Below, one piece after another: positions 17,143-25,944 of a DNA stretch of 64,000 bases. Where the stretch lies: NCBI GenBank assembly GCA_947450695.1, contig CANFWV010000008.1, positions 1-64,000 on the forward strand, in the 5' to 3' direction. A model generated the notes under the pieces. The model was not told where the DNA came from. It saw only the letters and a list, made by a program, of their open reading frames with translations, and made no database searches. Positions within the stretch are counted from its first letter, which is position 1; every line of letters starts with the position of its first letter. A program made the position numbers and the translations under genes. This stretch comes from Comamonadaceae bacterium (lineage in GTDB: Bacteria; Pseudomonadota; Gammaproteobacteria; Burkholderiales; Burkholderiaceae_C).

Positions 17143-18027
17143 TCAGATTTTCGCCGTCATCAAAATCCAGCCGTCTTCACTGTCGGAAACGCTCAAGACG
17201 GCATACGGGGCATAAGCGGCTTTCAGTTCGTCAGCTTGACGCTCCAAAATACCCGCCAGCACCAAGTGACCGCCCGGCGCGACGTGCGCACACAGCAACG
17301 GTGCCAACACCTTCAACGGCGTGGCCAGAATATTCGCAAGCACAGATTGATAAGTTCCTGACGATTTATCTGGCAAACCAGCATTCAGTTGCACATGATT
17401 GGCCTCGGCGTTGGCCAAAGTCGACTGTACAGCAGCTTCGTCGATATCGATGGCATCAATATCAGTAGCGCCGAATTTGGCTGCGCCAATAGCCAGAATG
17501 CCAGAGCCGCAACCGTAGTCGAGGACGCGGTCGCCAGCGCGACCGGCGGCGATCCAGCGCAGACACATACGGGTGGTCGGATGGGTGCCGGTGCCAAAAG
17601 CCAGCCCTGGGTCCAGCCGGATCACTTGGCGCGCTTGGGCGGGTGGCTCATGCCAAGTGGGGACGATCCAGAACTCAGGCGTGATCTCGACTGGGGTGAA
17701 CTGAGATTGCGTCAAGCGCACCCAATCCTGTTCAGGCACCGAGCTGACGGCCACCACTTGGCAGCCATTGAAAAAATCTTGCGCAGCGAGCAGCAAAGCC
17801 GCGTCACGGGCAGCAGCTTCATTCGGAAACAGCGCGACGATGCGCGAGCGCTCCCAACCGGCCTTTGGCGGCGGCATGCCGGGTTCGCCAAAAAGCGCCT
17901 GTTCAGCCGGCGTCTGCGCATCAGCATCCTCGACCGACACGCTCAAAGCGTCTAGAGCGTCGAGCGCATCGCTAACGCTCTCGACTGCATCCACAGGGGC
18001 CAGCATGACCAGTTCAAAAAGACTCAT
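17143..18027 (-). CDS. prmA: PrmA, ribosomal protein L11 methyltransferase
   Basis: SAM-dependent enzyme that trimethylates ribosomal protein L11. 294 residues from ATG 18027 (MSLFELVMLAP); an in-frame TTG 15 bases upstream is less likely. An N-terminal substrate-recognition domain (about 1-115; it holds an acidic Asp/Ala-rich insertion) and a Rossmann methyltransferase domain with GLAFGTGTHPTT, VLDYGCGSGILAIGA and the NILATPL catalytic motif. A possible terminator separates it from accC upstream. Confidence 0.95.
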   Translation of the reverse strand: MSLFELVMLAPVDAVESVSDALDALDALSVSVEDADAQTPAEQALFGEPGMPPPKAGWERSRIVALFPNEAAARDAALLLAAQDFFNGCQVVAVSSVPEQDWVRLTQSQFTPVEITPEFWIVPTWHEPPAQARQVIRLDPGLAFGTGTHPTTRMCLRWIAAGRAGDRVLDYGCGSGILAIGAAKFGATDIDAIDIDEAAVQSTLANAEANHVQLNAGLPDKSSGTYQSVLANILATPLKVLAPLLCAHVAPGGHLVLAGILERQADELKAAYAPYAVLSVSDSEDGWILMTAKI

Positions 18028-18063
18028 GGAAAGACCCGCCAAATTAAGTGATAGGAGATGGGA

Positions 18064-18113
18064 GACAAAACGAAAACAACCCGCAGCGCATCACCACGGA
18101 GCGCGTGCGGGTT
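18064..18113 (-). terminator. Possible terminator between accC and prmA
   Basis: On the minus strand, AACCCGCA-CGCGC pairs with GCGC-TGCGGGTT around an 11-base loop, followed by a T-rich tail (TTGTTTTCGTTTTG). Imperfect stem, so read-through into prmA is plausible. Confidence 0.45.
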
Positions 18114-18132
18114 TGTAACTGACGGCTAAAGC

Positions 18133-19482
18133 TTAGCGTTGTCGCTGCGATAACCACTCTTCTAGATAGTGAATGTTGGTACCGCCGTCCATGAACTTAG
18201 CGTCCACCATCAGCTCACGATGGAGTGCAATGTTGGTGTTGATACCTTCGACCACCGTTTCGGCCAGCGCCGTGCGCATGCGGGCCAAGGCCTGCTCACG
18301 CGTGTCGCCGTGAACAATGATCTTTCCGATCATCGAGTCGTAATTCGGCGGCACAAAATAGTTGGCGTAAATATGCGAGTCAACCCGCACACCGGGGCCG
18401 CCGGGTGCGTGCCATGTCGTGATGCGACCTGGCGACGGCGTGAACTTGTAAGGGTCTTCGGCATTGATGCGGCACTCAATCGAGTGGCCCTTGATCTCAA
18501 TCTGACGCTGCGTGAACGGCAGACGCTCTCCGGCCGCCACCATGATTTGCGTCTTCACGATGTCAACGCCGGTGACCCATTCCGTGACCGGGTGCTCGAC
18601 CTGAACGCGGGTGTTCATCTCGATGAAATAAAACTCACCGTTTTCATACAAGAACTCGAAAGTGCCAGCGCCACGATAGCCAATTTTCTTCACGGCAGCG
18701 ACGCAGCGTTCACCGATTTTTTCGATCAGCTTGCGGGGAACGCCAGGTGCCGGCGCTTCCTCAATGACTTTTTGATGGCGACGCTGCATTGAGCAGTCAC
18801 GTTCGCCCAGCCAGACCGCATTTTTGTGCTGGTCAGCCATGATCTGAATTTCGATATGGCGCGGATTTTGAAGAAATTTCTCCATGTACACCGCCGGATT
18901 ACCGAAAGCAGCCCCGGCTTCAGCCTTGGTCGTTTGCACGGCATGAATCAGCGCAGCCTCGGTGTGCACTACACGCATGCCCCGCCCGCCTCCGCCGCCA
19001 GCGGCCTTGATGATGACCGGGTAACCAACGGCTTTAGCCGTGCGCTTGATGATAGCCGCGTCGTCAGGCAAGGCGCCTTCAGAGCCCGGCACGCAAGGCA
19101 CGCCAGCCTTGATCATGGCCTGCTTGGCAGAGACCTTGTCACCCATGATGCGGATGGATTCGGGCGTCGGGCCGATGAACTTGAAGCCGCTTTTTTCCAC
19201 GCGCTCGGCAAAATCAGCGTTTTCACTGAGGAAGCCATAGCCGGGGTGGATAGCCTCAGCGTCTGTAACCTCAGCGGCGGCAATGATGGCCGGCATGCTG
19301 AGGTAACTTTGCGCTGAAGGCGCGGGGCCAATGCAAACAGACTCATCGGCAAGCTTGATGTATTTGGCTTCGCGGTCAGCTTCGGAGTAAACCATCACGG
19401 CCTTGACACCTAGCTCCCGGCATGCCCGCTGGATACGCAGGGCAATTTCACCGCGGTTAGCGATCAGAATTTTTTTAAACAT
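18133..19482 (-). CDS. accC: AccC, biotin carboxylase subunit of acetyl-CoA carboxylase
   Basis: ATP-grasp enzyme that carboxylates biotin on AccB, the first half-reaction of acetyl-CoA carboxylase in fatty acid synthesis. 449 residues from ATG 19482 ([16 protein letters not shown]), the family start. Glycine-rich ATP loop GGGGGRGM, the catalytic [14 protein letters not shown] segment and the C-terminal RINAEDP motif are intact. It begins 10 bases after the accB stop, so the two are co-translated. Confidence 0.97.
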   Translation of the reverse strand: MFKKILIANRGEIALRIQRACRELGVKAVMVYSEADREAKYIKLADESVCIGPAPSAQSYLSMPAIIAAAEVTDAEAIHPGYGFLSENADFAERVEKSGFKFIGPTPESIRIMGDKVSAKQAMIKAGVPCVPGSEGALPDDAAIIKRTAKAVGYPVIIKAAGGGGGRGMRVVHTEAALIHAVQTTKAEAGAAFGNPAVYMEKFLQNPRHIEIQIMADQHKNAVWLGERDCSMQRRHQKVIEEAPAPGVPRKLIEKIGERCVAAVKKIGYRGAGTFEFLYENGEFYFIEMNTRVQVEHPVTEWVTGVDIVKTQIMVAAGERLPFTQRQIEIKGHSIECRINAEDPYKFTPSPGRITTWHAPGGPGVRVDSHIYANYFVPPNYDSMIGKIIVHGDTREQALARMRTALAETVVEGINTNIALHRELMVDAKFMDGGTNIHYLEEWLSQRQR

Positions 19483-19492
19483 GGCGCCCGCT

Positions 19493-19942
19493 TCACTCGA
19501 TGATGAAGAGTGGTTGTCCGTACTCCACAGCCTGACCGTTCTCACACAACATCGCGGTGATGGTGCCAGACTTGTCGGCTTCGATTTCGTTGAGGATCTT
19601 CATGGCCTCGATGATGCAGATGGTGTCACCTTCTTTGACTTGGCTGCCGATGTCGACAAAAGCCTTGGCACCGGGGCTGGCCGAGCGGTAGAAAGTGCCC
19701 ACCATGGGCGACTTGACTGAGTGGCCGACAACTTCAGCAACTGCAGCCGGAGCCGCAACCGCCGCCGCAACGGGTGCAGGTGCAGGTGTAGCGGCCACCA
19801 TAGCCGGCGCTTGCATCACCACGGGAACAGCGCCCATGAATTTAACGATTCTGACCTTGCCCTCGGCTTCGGTGATTTCCAGCTCCGACACGTTCGACTC
19901 TGAAACCAAGTCAATCAGTGTCTTAAGTTTGCGTAAATCCAT
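19493..19942 (-). CDS. accB: AccB, biotin carboxyl carrier protein
   Basis: 149 residues: N-terminal dimerisation helices ([17 protein letters not shown]), an Ala/Pro-rich flexible linker (about 48-72), and a biotinyl domain whose acceptor Lys lies in [13 protein letters not shown]. The motif is AMKI rather than the commonest AMKM, which is tolerated in this family. GGAG lies 8 bases before the ATG. First gene of accBC; the promoter must lie in the 334-bp upstream interval. Confidence 0.96.
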   Translation of the reverse strand: MDLRKLKTLIDLVSESNVSELEITEAEGKVRIVKFMGAVPVVMQAPAMVAATPAPAPVAAAVAAPAAVAEVVGHSVKSPMVGTFYRSASPGAKAFVDIGSQVKEGDTICIIEAMKILNEIEADKSGTITAMLCENGQAVEYGQPLFIIE

Positions 19943-20276
19943 GTTTTATTCTCCGGCGACGTTGGCGGGCTGAAAGCGCCGCCTTTGCTTTGATGGGAAG
20001 AACTCGCTGCGAGCTCTTGTCGTCAGGTGTCAACACCTGGTATCAAACGATGCATTCGCCATTATTTGGCGGTCTTCGTTCACTAAACAACCTGAATTGT
20101 ACCTATCTACAAAATTCAAAATCACCAACTACCGGTTTCCCTCAAGTCTTGGGCGGCTAATAATGCAATTGCCATGCAAAGGGACGCATATCCACACAAC
20201 GACCACCTCCAAACTTTAACGTAAATTAAGCCTCAATTTACCGCCGTTGACTGCTAAAAAGAAATAACAGCGGCAA
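19943..20276 (-). other. Intergenic region upstream of accB
   Basis: 334 bp without a gene between tlpA and accB (both minus strand). It should contain the accB promoter, but no convincing -35/-10 pair stands out. The one clear structure is CAGGTGT-CA-ACACCTG (20024-20039), a 7-bp inverted repeat with a 2-base centre about 82-97 bp before the accB ATG, a possible operator. No terminator with a T-run is visible after tlpA. Confidence 0.5.
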
Positions 20277-20810
20277 TCAAACCAACGCAGCCCAGTTGAC
20301 TAAATCTGCCGGTAAAAGCTGTCCACTTTTCCGCTGTAACACGTCACCTGATGCACTGAAGGCGACAGAAAAAGGCAGTCCACCGGTCAAATTACCCATC
20401 CGTTTACTCAGATCAGTCCCCCCTAGCCCGGCCATCGCGATCGGAAAATTCAACGGTGACTTTTTTAACCATGCGCGCACAGCACTCGGCTGATCAACAG
20501 CCAAACCCAACACGCGCCAGCCCCGCGCCTGCTGCTCTTGGTGAAAACGATTCAGTAAGGGCAACTCTTCCACACAAGGTGGACACCAAGTCGCCCAAAA
20601 ATTCACCAGCAAGGGTTGGCCCGCCAAACTGCTGATTTTCAGCGGCGCACCATCGGGCGCTTCCATCTCCAACGCCCAAAAAGGATCAGCAGACGAATGA
20701 GCCGCCGATGCGGTCTGGTGGCGGTCTCGCCACCACCAAGCAGCACCAACGCCTGCCAGACCCGCCGCCGCGGCGGTGCTGGCAAACAATATATTCCTAC
20801 GTTTGATCAT
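20277..20810 (-). CDS. TlpA-like thiol:disulfide oxidoreductase
   Basis: 177 residues with an N-terminal anchor (RRNILFASTAAAAGLAGVG, after which WWW marks the membrane boundary) and a periplasmic thioredoxin fold with the redox motif FWATWCPPCVEELP. The CPPC pair places it with TlpA/ResA-type reductases that keep periplasmic cysteines reduced, often for cytochrome c maturation; the partner is not known. It follows the unrecognised gene by 83 bases on the same strand. Confidence 0.88.
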   Translation of the reverse strand: MIKRRNILFASTAAAAGLAGVGAAWWWRDRHQTASAAHSSADPFWALEMEAPDGAPLKISSLAGQPLLVNFWATWCPPCVEELPLLNRFHQEQQARGWRVLGLAVDQPSAVRAWLKKSPLNFPIAMAGLGGTDLSKRMGNLTGGLPFSVAFSASGDVLQRKSGQLLPADLVNWAALV

Positions 20811-20893
20811 CTAGGTTCGTCCACTTCAAATTTAACTTTAAGCGAGTTTCGCAGGTTTTAAAGCCCTGATCACTGAAGATCCCGGCTAATTTG

Positions 20894-21493
20894 TCACTGA
20901 GCCAGCAAGCGCTCAACAGCCGCTAAATCTCCACGAGGCGTGCGCCCTTTGGCATCCGGCCTCAGAGCCCCGCGTAAATCGTCGTGGTCATAGACCATCA
21001 GATGCACACCAACGATTTCCTGCAAAGGCTTGCAAACGCTGCGAATGCTCAGCGCCTCCACGCTGTCACCCCAAAACCCAGTCACGGTACGGGGTTCGTA
21101 ATCCACCTGGTGATCAATCAAGGCAATTTCAGCCGACTTCGAGTCATCACAAAACAGCTGGATATAGATGTCGGACAGCCGCGTTGCGGTGCCGTGCCAG
21201 ACCGCCCCCCCCAAAAACGGCCGGAACTCAGCCATACGCAGCATCCAGACCCGTGCCAGCTCACGCAAAGCTTGTAGCTCGGCTGGCTGCGTTTCGGCAC
21301 AAAACAGGGCAATGTACTCGTGCACCGCGTCTTCAATCTCATCATTGCCCGGCAACTCAGTGCGGGAAGGCAGCGCCATCTGCTTGATCGCGCGGCGCTT
21401 GGCAGGACCGTATTCAAGCCCTTCTTCGACCACCATAGCGGCCGCTGCTGCGGCAATTTCAGCCTTCAGGCTGTGCGGTTCAAATGAGTTCAT
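20894..21493 (-). CDS. Conserved-looking protein of unknown function beside mpl
   Basis: 199 residues from ATG 21493 (ATG 21502 also possible). I do not recognise a family. It is soluble, has no signal peptide, starts with an alanine-rich helix, contains VHEYIALFCAETQ and a region around GTATRLSDIYIQLFCDDSKS that is weakly nucleotidyltransferase-like, and ends in DAKGRTPRGDLAAVERLL. It is divergent from mpl with 80 bp between the two starts, so they may share regulation. Codon use is normal for the window, supporting a real gene. Confidence 0.75.
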   Translation of the reverse strand: MNSFEPHSLKAEIAAAAAAMVVEEGLEYGPAKRRAIKQMALPSRTELPGNDEIEDAVHEYIALFCAETQPAELQALRELARVWMLRMAEFRPFLGGAVWHGTATRLSDIYIQLFCDDSKSAEIALIDHQVDYEPRTVTGFWGDSVEALSIRSVCKPLQEIVGVHLMVYDHDDLRGALRPDAKGRTPRGDLAAVERLLAQ

Positions 21494-21573
21494 GGAAGGC
21501 ATTTTTGCACTTGCCGAGCTACCCGGCAGATGAAGGCTTGAAGCCCCGCCACCGCCGCTGCCTAAAATGCCAT

Positions 21574-22986
21574 ATGCACATACATATATTGGGAATCTGC
21601 GGCACCTTCATGGGTGGCTTGGCCGCCCTCGCCCGCGAAGCCGGTCATCAAGTCACGGGTTGCGACACCGGCGTTTACCCACCCATGAGCGACCAGCTGC
21701 GCAACTTGGGGATTGAGTTGACCGAAGGTTATGACGCCAGTGTGCTGCAGCAAGCCGGCTTCAAGCCCGACATGTTTGTCATCGGCAACGTTGTGTCGCG
21801 CACCCAGTTGCCGGATGGCAGCCCCAAGTTCCCGCTGATGGAGGCCATCCTCAACCATGGCCTGCCTTACACCAGCGGTCCGCAGTGGTTGGCCGAGCAC
21901 GTGTTGCAAGGCCGGCATGTGCTGGCCGTGGCGGGTACGCATGGCAAAACCACCACCACCGCCATGCTCAGCTGGATTTTGGAGCAAGCGGGCCTGCAAC
22001 CGGGCTTTTTGATCGGCGGCGTGCCCTTGAACTTTGGCGTCTCCGCCCGCCTCGGCCAAGGCCAGTGCTTTGTGATTGAGGCCGACGAGTACGACACGGC
22101 CTTTTTCGACAAGCGCAGCAAGTTTGTGCATTACCGGCCACGCACGGCCATCTTGAACAACCTGGAATTCGACCACGCGGATATTTTTGAGAACTTGGCA
22201 GCTATCGAACGGCAATTCCATCACTTGGTGCGCACCGTGCCGTCACAAGGCCGCGTGGTCGTGAACGCCGCCGAGGCCAGCTTGACGCGCGTGCTCGCGC
22301 AGGGCTGCTGGAGTGAGCAAGTACTCTTTGGCAACAGCCCGTCGAATCAAGCCGTCTTCACGGCCTTGGGTGAACCGCAAGCCTTTCAAGTGCTGAAAGC
22401 TGGCCAGCCTGTGGCCGACGTGCGCTGGGCGATCAGCGGAGTGCACAACCAGTTGAATGCAATGGCGGCCATCGCGGCGGCCGAACATGTCGGCGTCAGC
22501 CCGACCATGGCAGCCAAAGCGCTCAGCAGTTTCGAGAACGTCAAACGGCGGATGGAAGTGCGCGGCGTGGTGCAGCGCACGGACGGCAACATCACGGTGT
22601 ATGACGACTTTGCGCACCACCCGACGGCGATCCACACCACCGTCGACGGCTTGCGCCGGCAGCTGAATGCGCAAGGCCACACGGCAGAGCGCATCTTGGC
22701 GATCTTCGAGCCGCGCAGCAACACCATGAAGCTTGGCACCATGACGGCTCAACTGCCGTGGAGCCTAGAGCAAGCCGATCTGGCGTTTTGTCACGCCGAT
22801 GGTCTCGACTGGGATGCCAGAGCCGCCCTCGCCCCGATGGGTCCGCGGGCCCAAGTCGCCGACTCACTCGATGTATTGCTGGCCCAAGTCAAAGCCGCAG
22901 CCATGCCCGGCGACCATTTGCTGTGCATGAGCAACGGCGGCTTTGGCGGCATTCACGCGAAACTGCTGGACGCGCTGGCGGCCTGA
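21574..22986 (+). CDS. mpl: Mpl, UDP-MurNAc:tripeptide ligase (murein recycling)
   Basis: Ligates recovered L-Ala-D-Glu-meso-DAP tripeptide directly to UDP-MurNAc. 470 residues from ATG 21574 (MHIHILGICGTFMGG); the longer frame to 21484 is discarded because MHIHILGI is the family N-terminus. Mur-ligase domains: N-terminal UDP-binding with GICGTFMGGLA, central ATPase with [14 protein letters not shown], and C-terminal domain with DDFAHHPTAI. Works with AmpD (8697-9311), which supplies the free peptide. Convergent with the aroG gene, 35 bases between stops. Confidence 0.95.
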   Translation: MHIHILGICGTFMGGLAALAREAGHQVTGCDTGVYPPMSDQLRNLGIELTEGYDASVLQQAGFKPDMFVIGNVVSRTQLPDGSPKFPLMEAILNHGLPYTSGPQWLAEHVLQGRHVLAVAGTHGKTTTTAMLSWILEQAGLQPGFLIGGVPLNFGVSARLGQGQCFVIEADEYDTAFFDKRSKFVHYRPRTAILNNLEFDHADIFENLAAIERQFHHLVRTVPSQGRVVVNAAEASLTRVLAQGCWSEQVLFGNSPSNQAVFTALGEPQAFQVLKAGQPVADVRWAISGVHNQLNAMAAIAAAEHVGVSPTMAAKALSSFENVKRRMEVRGVVQRTDGNITVYDDFAHHPTAIHTTVDGLRRQLNAQGHTAERILAIFEPRSNTMKLGTMTAQLPWSLEQADLAFCHADGLDWDARAALAPMGPRAQVADSLDVLLAQVKAAAMPGDHLLCMSNGGFGGIHAKLLDALAA

Positions 22987-23021
22987 TAAAAGGACCACCA
23001 GCGGCGTTACGCTGAAAAAGC

Positions 23022-24146
23022 TCAGCGGGCGCGTCTGGCCTTCACGGACTGCGACAAGCCTTCCAGCAACTCCAGCGAATCGCCCCAGCTCAGGCAGGCG
23101 TCGGTGATGCTCTTGCCGTATTCCAGCGCCTTGGGGTCATCCTTGCCGGGCGTGAACTTCTGCGCACCCGGATTCAAATGACTTTCCACCATCAGGCCAA
23201 AAACCTGACGTGAGCCACCGGCGACTTGGCCGGCGATGTCCCGCGCCACTTCCAGCTGCTTTTCGTGCTGTTTGGAGCTGTTGGCGTGACTGCAGTCAAC
23301 CATCAGCGTGGCGGGCAATTTGGCGGCTTCGAGGTCCTTGCACGCGGCGTTGACACTGGCGGCGTCATAGTTCGGTGCTTTGCCACCGCGCAGAATGACG
23401 TGGCAGTCCGGGTTGCCGTTGGTTTGCACAATCGCCACTTGGCCGTTTTTGTGAACCGACAAAAAGTGGTGACCACGCGCCGCTGCCTGAATCGCGTCGG
23501 TGGCGATGCGGATGTTGCCATCCGTGCCGTTCTTGAAGCCAATCGGGGCCGAGATGCCTGACGCCAATTCGCGGTGCACCTGGCTTTCAGTGGTCCGCGC
23601 GCCAATCGCGCCCCAAGCGATCAAATCACCGATGTATTGCGGTGAAATCACGTCCAAAAACTCGCTGCCCGCGGGCAAGCCCATGCGGTTGATGTCGATC
23701 AGCAACTGGCGTGCAATGCGCAGGCCTTCGTCGATGCGGTAGCTCTCGTCCAAGTAAGGGTCATTGATGAGACCCTTCCAGCCGACCGTGGTACGCGGCT
23801 TTTCAAAGTACACACGCATCACGATTTCCAGCGTGTCGGCGTATTTGTGGCGCTGCTCAACCAGTTTGCGGGCGTACTCCAAGGCAGCCATCGGGTCGTG
23901 GATCGAGCAAGGGCCAATAACCACCAACAGTCGGTCGTCGGTGCCCGCCATGATGTTGTGAATGTTGTGCCGAGTCTCGGTGATCAAACTCTCGACAGGC
24001 GTGCCGTCAATTGGAAAGAAGCGAATTAAATGCTCGGGAGGTGGAAGCACGGTGATGTCCTTGATGCGTTCGTCGTCTGTCTGGCTTGTTTTGTAGACAG
24101 GACTCGCATAGCGGGCTTCGCTGGTGTTCTGGACTGACGCATTCAT
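23022..24146 (-). CDS. aroG: Class I DAHP synthase (3-deoxy-7-phosphoheptulonate synthase)
   Basis: First enzyme of the shikimate pathway: phosphoenolpyruvate plus erythrose-4-phosphate to DAHP. 374 residues of the E. coli AroF/AroG/AroH type, with VVIGPCSIHDP, FEKPRTTVGWKG, KNGTDG, DCSHANSSK and GLMVESHLNPG giving the metal and PEP sites. AAGGAA precedes the ATG. Which aromatic acid feedback-inhibits it cannot be read from the sequence. The 5' leader carries an aromatic-rich leader peptide and a terminator (see the separate entries), so expression is probably attenuated by charged aromatic tRNAs. Confidence 0.95.
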   Translation of the reverse strand: MNASVQNTSEARYASPVYKTSQTDDERIKDITVLPPPEHLIRFFPIDGTPVESLITETRHNIHNIMAGTDDRLLVVIGPCSIHDPMAALEYARKLVEQRHKYADTLEIVMRVYFEKPRTTVGWKGLINDPYLDESYRIDEGLRIARQLLIDINRMGLPAGSEFLDVISPQYIGDLIAWGAIGARTTESQVHRELASGISAPIGFKNGTDGNIRIATDAIQAAARGHHFLSVHKNGQVAIVQTNGNPDCHVILRGGKAPNYDAASVNAACKDLEAAKLPATLMVDCSHANSSKQHEKQLEVARDIAGQVAGGSRQVFGLMVESHLNPGAQKFTPGKDDPKALEYGKSITDACLSWGDSLELLEGLSQSVKARRAR

Positions 24147-24185
24147 GACGGGCTTCCTTGTGGGTTAACTGGGGAATTCGGGTGC

Positions 24186-24218
24186 AAAAAAAAACCGCCG
24201 GAGGATCCGGCGGTTTTT
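24186..24218 (-). terminator. Attenuator terminator in the aroG leader
   Basis: On the minus strand, ACCGCCGGA and TCCGGCGGT form a perfect 9-bp stem with a 3-base loop (plus 24194-24214), extended by A/T pairs, followed by nine T residues (24194-24186). It ends 39 bases before the aroG ATG, in the leader and not after a gene, so its action would be to stop aroG transcription. The A-run on the other side makes it potentially bidirectional, but aroG and tldD both run on the minus strand. Confidence 0.9.
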
Positions 24219-24269
24219 GAGATTCAGCTGCGTTTTCTAGGCTTACGCAAGGATCTCTCTACCGCCGAA
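24206..24269 (-). promoter_or_regulatory. Predicted antiterminator pairing of the aroG leader
   Basis: The leader-peptide segment TTCGGCGGT (plus 24261-24269, Phe17-Gly19 codons) can pair over all nine bases, one a G-U wobble, with the 5' arm ACCGCCGGA of the terminator (24206-24214). The same segment can instead pair locally as CGCC-TTC-GGCG. These mutually exclusive structures are what a ribosome-position attenuator needs. Confidence 0.7.
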
Positions 24270-24317
24270 GGCGCTTGAGAACCAAAAGTAAGAAAAATAA
24301 AATGCGGCTGAATGCAT
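24243..24317 (-). CDS. Aromatic-rich leader peptide of the aroG attenuator
   Basis: A 24-codon open frame (ATG 24317-24315, TAA 24245-24243) in the leader of the DAHP synthase gene. Residues 6-13 read FYFSYFWF; in all it holds five Phe, two Tyr and one Trp, eight aromatic residues of 24. Its stop lies 25 bases before the terminator stem. By analogy with trpL and pheL, stalling at Phe/Tyr/Trp codons would allow the antiterminator to form. No Shine-Dalgarno sequence is visible; a TACATT (24330-24325) would place the transcription start next to the ATG, so translation could be leaderless. That promoter guess is weak because no -35 is spaced correctly. Confidence 0.82.
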   Translation of the reverse strand: MHSAAFYFSYFWFSSAFGGREILA

Positions 24318-24354
24318 AGGGGTCAATGTAGCACAGGTGCGTTAGGCTCAGTCA

Positions 24355-25890
24355 TCAAGCGGTCCCGCCGACCGTCAGGCCGTCGATCCGCAGGGTCGGC
24401 TGACCGACGCCCACGGGCACGCTCTGGCCTTCCTTACCGCAGGTGCCTACGCCGCTGTCGAGCGCCATGTCATTGCCCATCATGGTCACGCGTGTCAGCG
24501 CATCAGGGCCGTTACCGACAATCGTTGCGCCCTTGACGGGGTAGAGAATTTTGCCGTTTTCAACCCAGAACGCTTCGCTGGCCGAGAACACAAATTTACC
24601 GGAGGTGATGTCGACCTGACCGCCGCCGAAGTTAGTGGCGTAGAGCCCCTTCTTGATGCTCGCCACAATCTCTTCGGGCGCCTTGTCGCCGCCTAACATA
24701 TAGGTGTTGGTCATCCGCGGCATGGGCGTGTGCGCGTAGCTTTCGCGGCGACCGTTGCCTGTCGGCTTGACCTTCATCAGGCGCGCATTCAGCGAGTCCT
24801 GGATGTAGCCCTTCAAGATGCCGTCTTCAATCAACACATTGCGCTGGCTGGCATTGCCTTCGTCGTCCACATTGAGGGAACCGCGACGATCGGCCAAGGT
24901 GCCATCGTCCAGCACCGTCACGCCTTTGGCTGCAACGCGCTCACCAATGCGTCCGGCAAAAGCGCTCGAACCCTTGCGGTTGAAGTCGCCCTCCAAGCCG
25001 TGACCAATCGCTTCGTGCAACAAAATACCGGGCCAGCCGGAGCCCAGAACCACGGTCATTTGACCGGCTGGCGCGGGGCGAGCTTCGAGGTTGGTGAGGG
25101 CCGCTTTGACCGCGGCATCGACATATTCATTGATCTGATCTTCGTCGAAATAAGCCAAGCCAAAGCGACCGCCACCGCCGCCCGAACCCATTTCGCGCCG
25201 GCTCACGCCAGCAATTTTTTGCTCGGCAATTACCGTCACGCTCAAGCGCACCAGTGGTCGCACGTCAGCCGCCAACGTACCGTCGGCGCGGGCCACCATG
25301 ACCACGTCATATTCGCTGGCCACGCCGGCCATGACTTGCACCACGCGCGGGTCTTTGGCTTTAGCGAGTTTTTCGATTTGCTCCAGCAATTTGACTTTGG
25401 CGGTGCTGTCGAGCGAGGCAATCGGGTCGATATCGCTGTACAGCGAACGGCTGCCAGCCACCTTACGGGTGTTGGTCTTGACCCGGCCAGCTTGGGTGGC
25501 GGCTGAAATCGTGCGCACGGTGCGAGCAGCGTCGAGCAGTGAGGCTTCAGAAATATCGTCCGAGTACGCAAAAGCAGTTTTTTCGCCGCTGACTGCGCGC
25601 ACGCCAACGCCTTGGTCAATGCTGAAAGAGCCAGTTTTGACAATGCCTTCCTCTAGGCTCCAGCCTTCGCTACGGGTGTACTGAAAATACAGGTCAGCGT
25701 CGTCAACGCCGTAAGACGTGATCTCGCCCAAGGCGCGGCGCAAATGCGCTTCGGTCAGACCAAAGGGTGCCAGTAACAACTTTTCAGCAATGGCCAAGCG
25801 CTCAGACGTCGCGTCGGCTTGGGGCCGGGCGCTGGGCGCAAAAAAGTCTGTTTTACGAGCTGAACCGGGGGAGGATTTGAGTGACACCAT
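24355..25890 (-). CDS. tldD: TldD, metalloprotease
   Basis: 511 residues; large subunit of the TldD/TldE (PmbA) zinc protease that degrades unstructured peptides and matures microcin B17 in E. coli. The motif LLHEAIGHGLEGD gives the HExxxH zinc site. The N-terminal ~25 residues are extra relative to the core. No tldE/pmbA gene is adjacent. On the same strand as aroG, but the interval of ~208 bp with its own leader suggests aroG is transcribed separately. Confidence 0.95.
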   Translation of the reverse strand: MVSLKSSPGSARKTDFFAPSARPQADATSERLAIAEKLLLAPFGLTEAHLRRALGEITSYGVDDADLYFQYTRSEGWSLEEGIVKTGSFSIDQGVGVRAVSGEKTAFAYSDDISEASLLDAARTVRTISAATQAGRVKTNTRKVAGSRSLYSDIDPIASLDSTAKVKLLEQIEKLAKAKDPRVVQVMAGVASEYDVVMVARADGTLAADVRPLVRLSVTVIAEQKIAGVSRREMGSGGGGGRFGLAYFDEDQINEYVDAAVKAALTNLEARPAPAGQMTVVLGSGWPGILLHEAIGHGLEGDFNRKGSSAFAGRIGERVAAKGVTVLDDGTLADRRGSLNVDDEGNASQRNVLIEDGILKGYIQDSLNARLMKVKPTGNGRRESYAHTPMPRMTNTYMLGGDKAPEEIVASIKKGLYATNFGGGQVDITSGKFVFSASEAFWVENGKILYPVKGATIVGNGPDALTRVTMMGNDMALDSGVGTCGKEGQSVPVGVGQPTLRIDGLTVGGTA

Positions 25891-25944
25891 AAAGTCATTG
25901 TAGGCAGTCTGCCCCGGCCGCGCGGCAGGCAGGGGCTCTGTCTA

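Noticed and set aside
20020-20045. A TTGACA on the minus strand upstream of accB as a -35
   Set aside because: No -10-like hexamer lies at 15-19 bases from it, so the TTGACA is probably part of the inverted repeat only.
24730-25506. A 258-codon + strand frame within tldD
   Set aside because: tldD is intact on the minus strand with its HExxxH motif; this is a GC-codon shadow.
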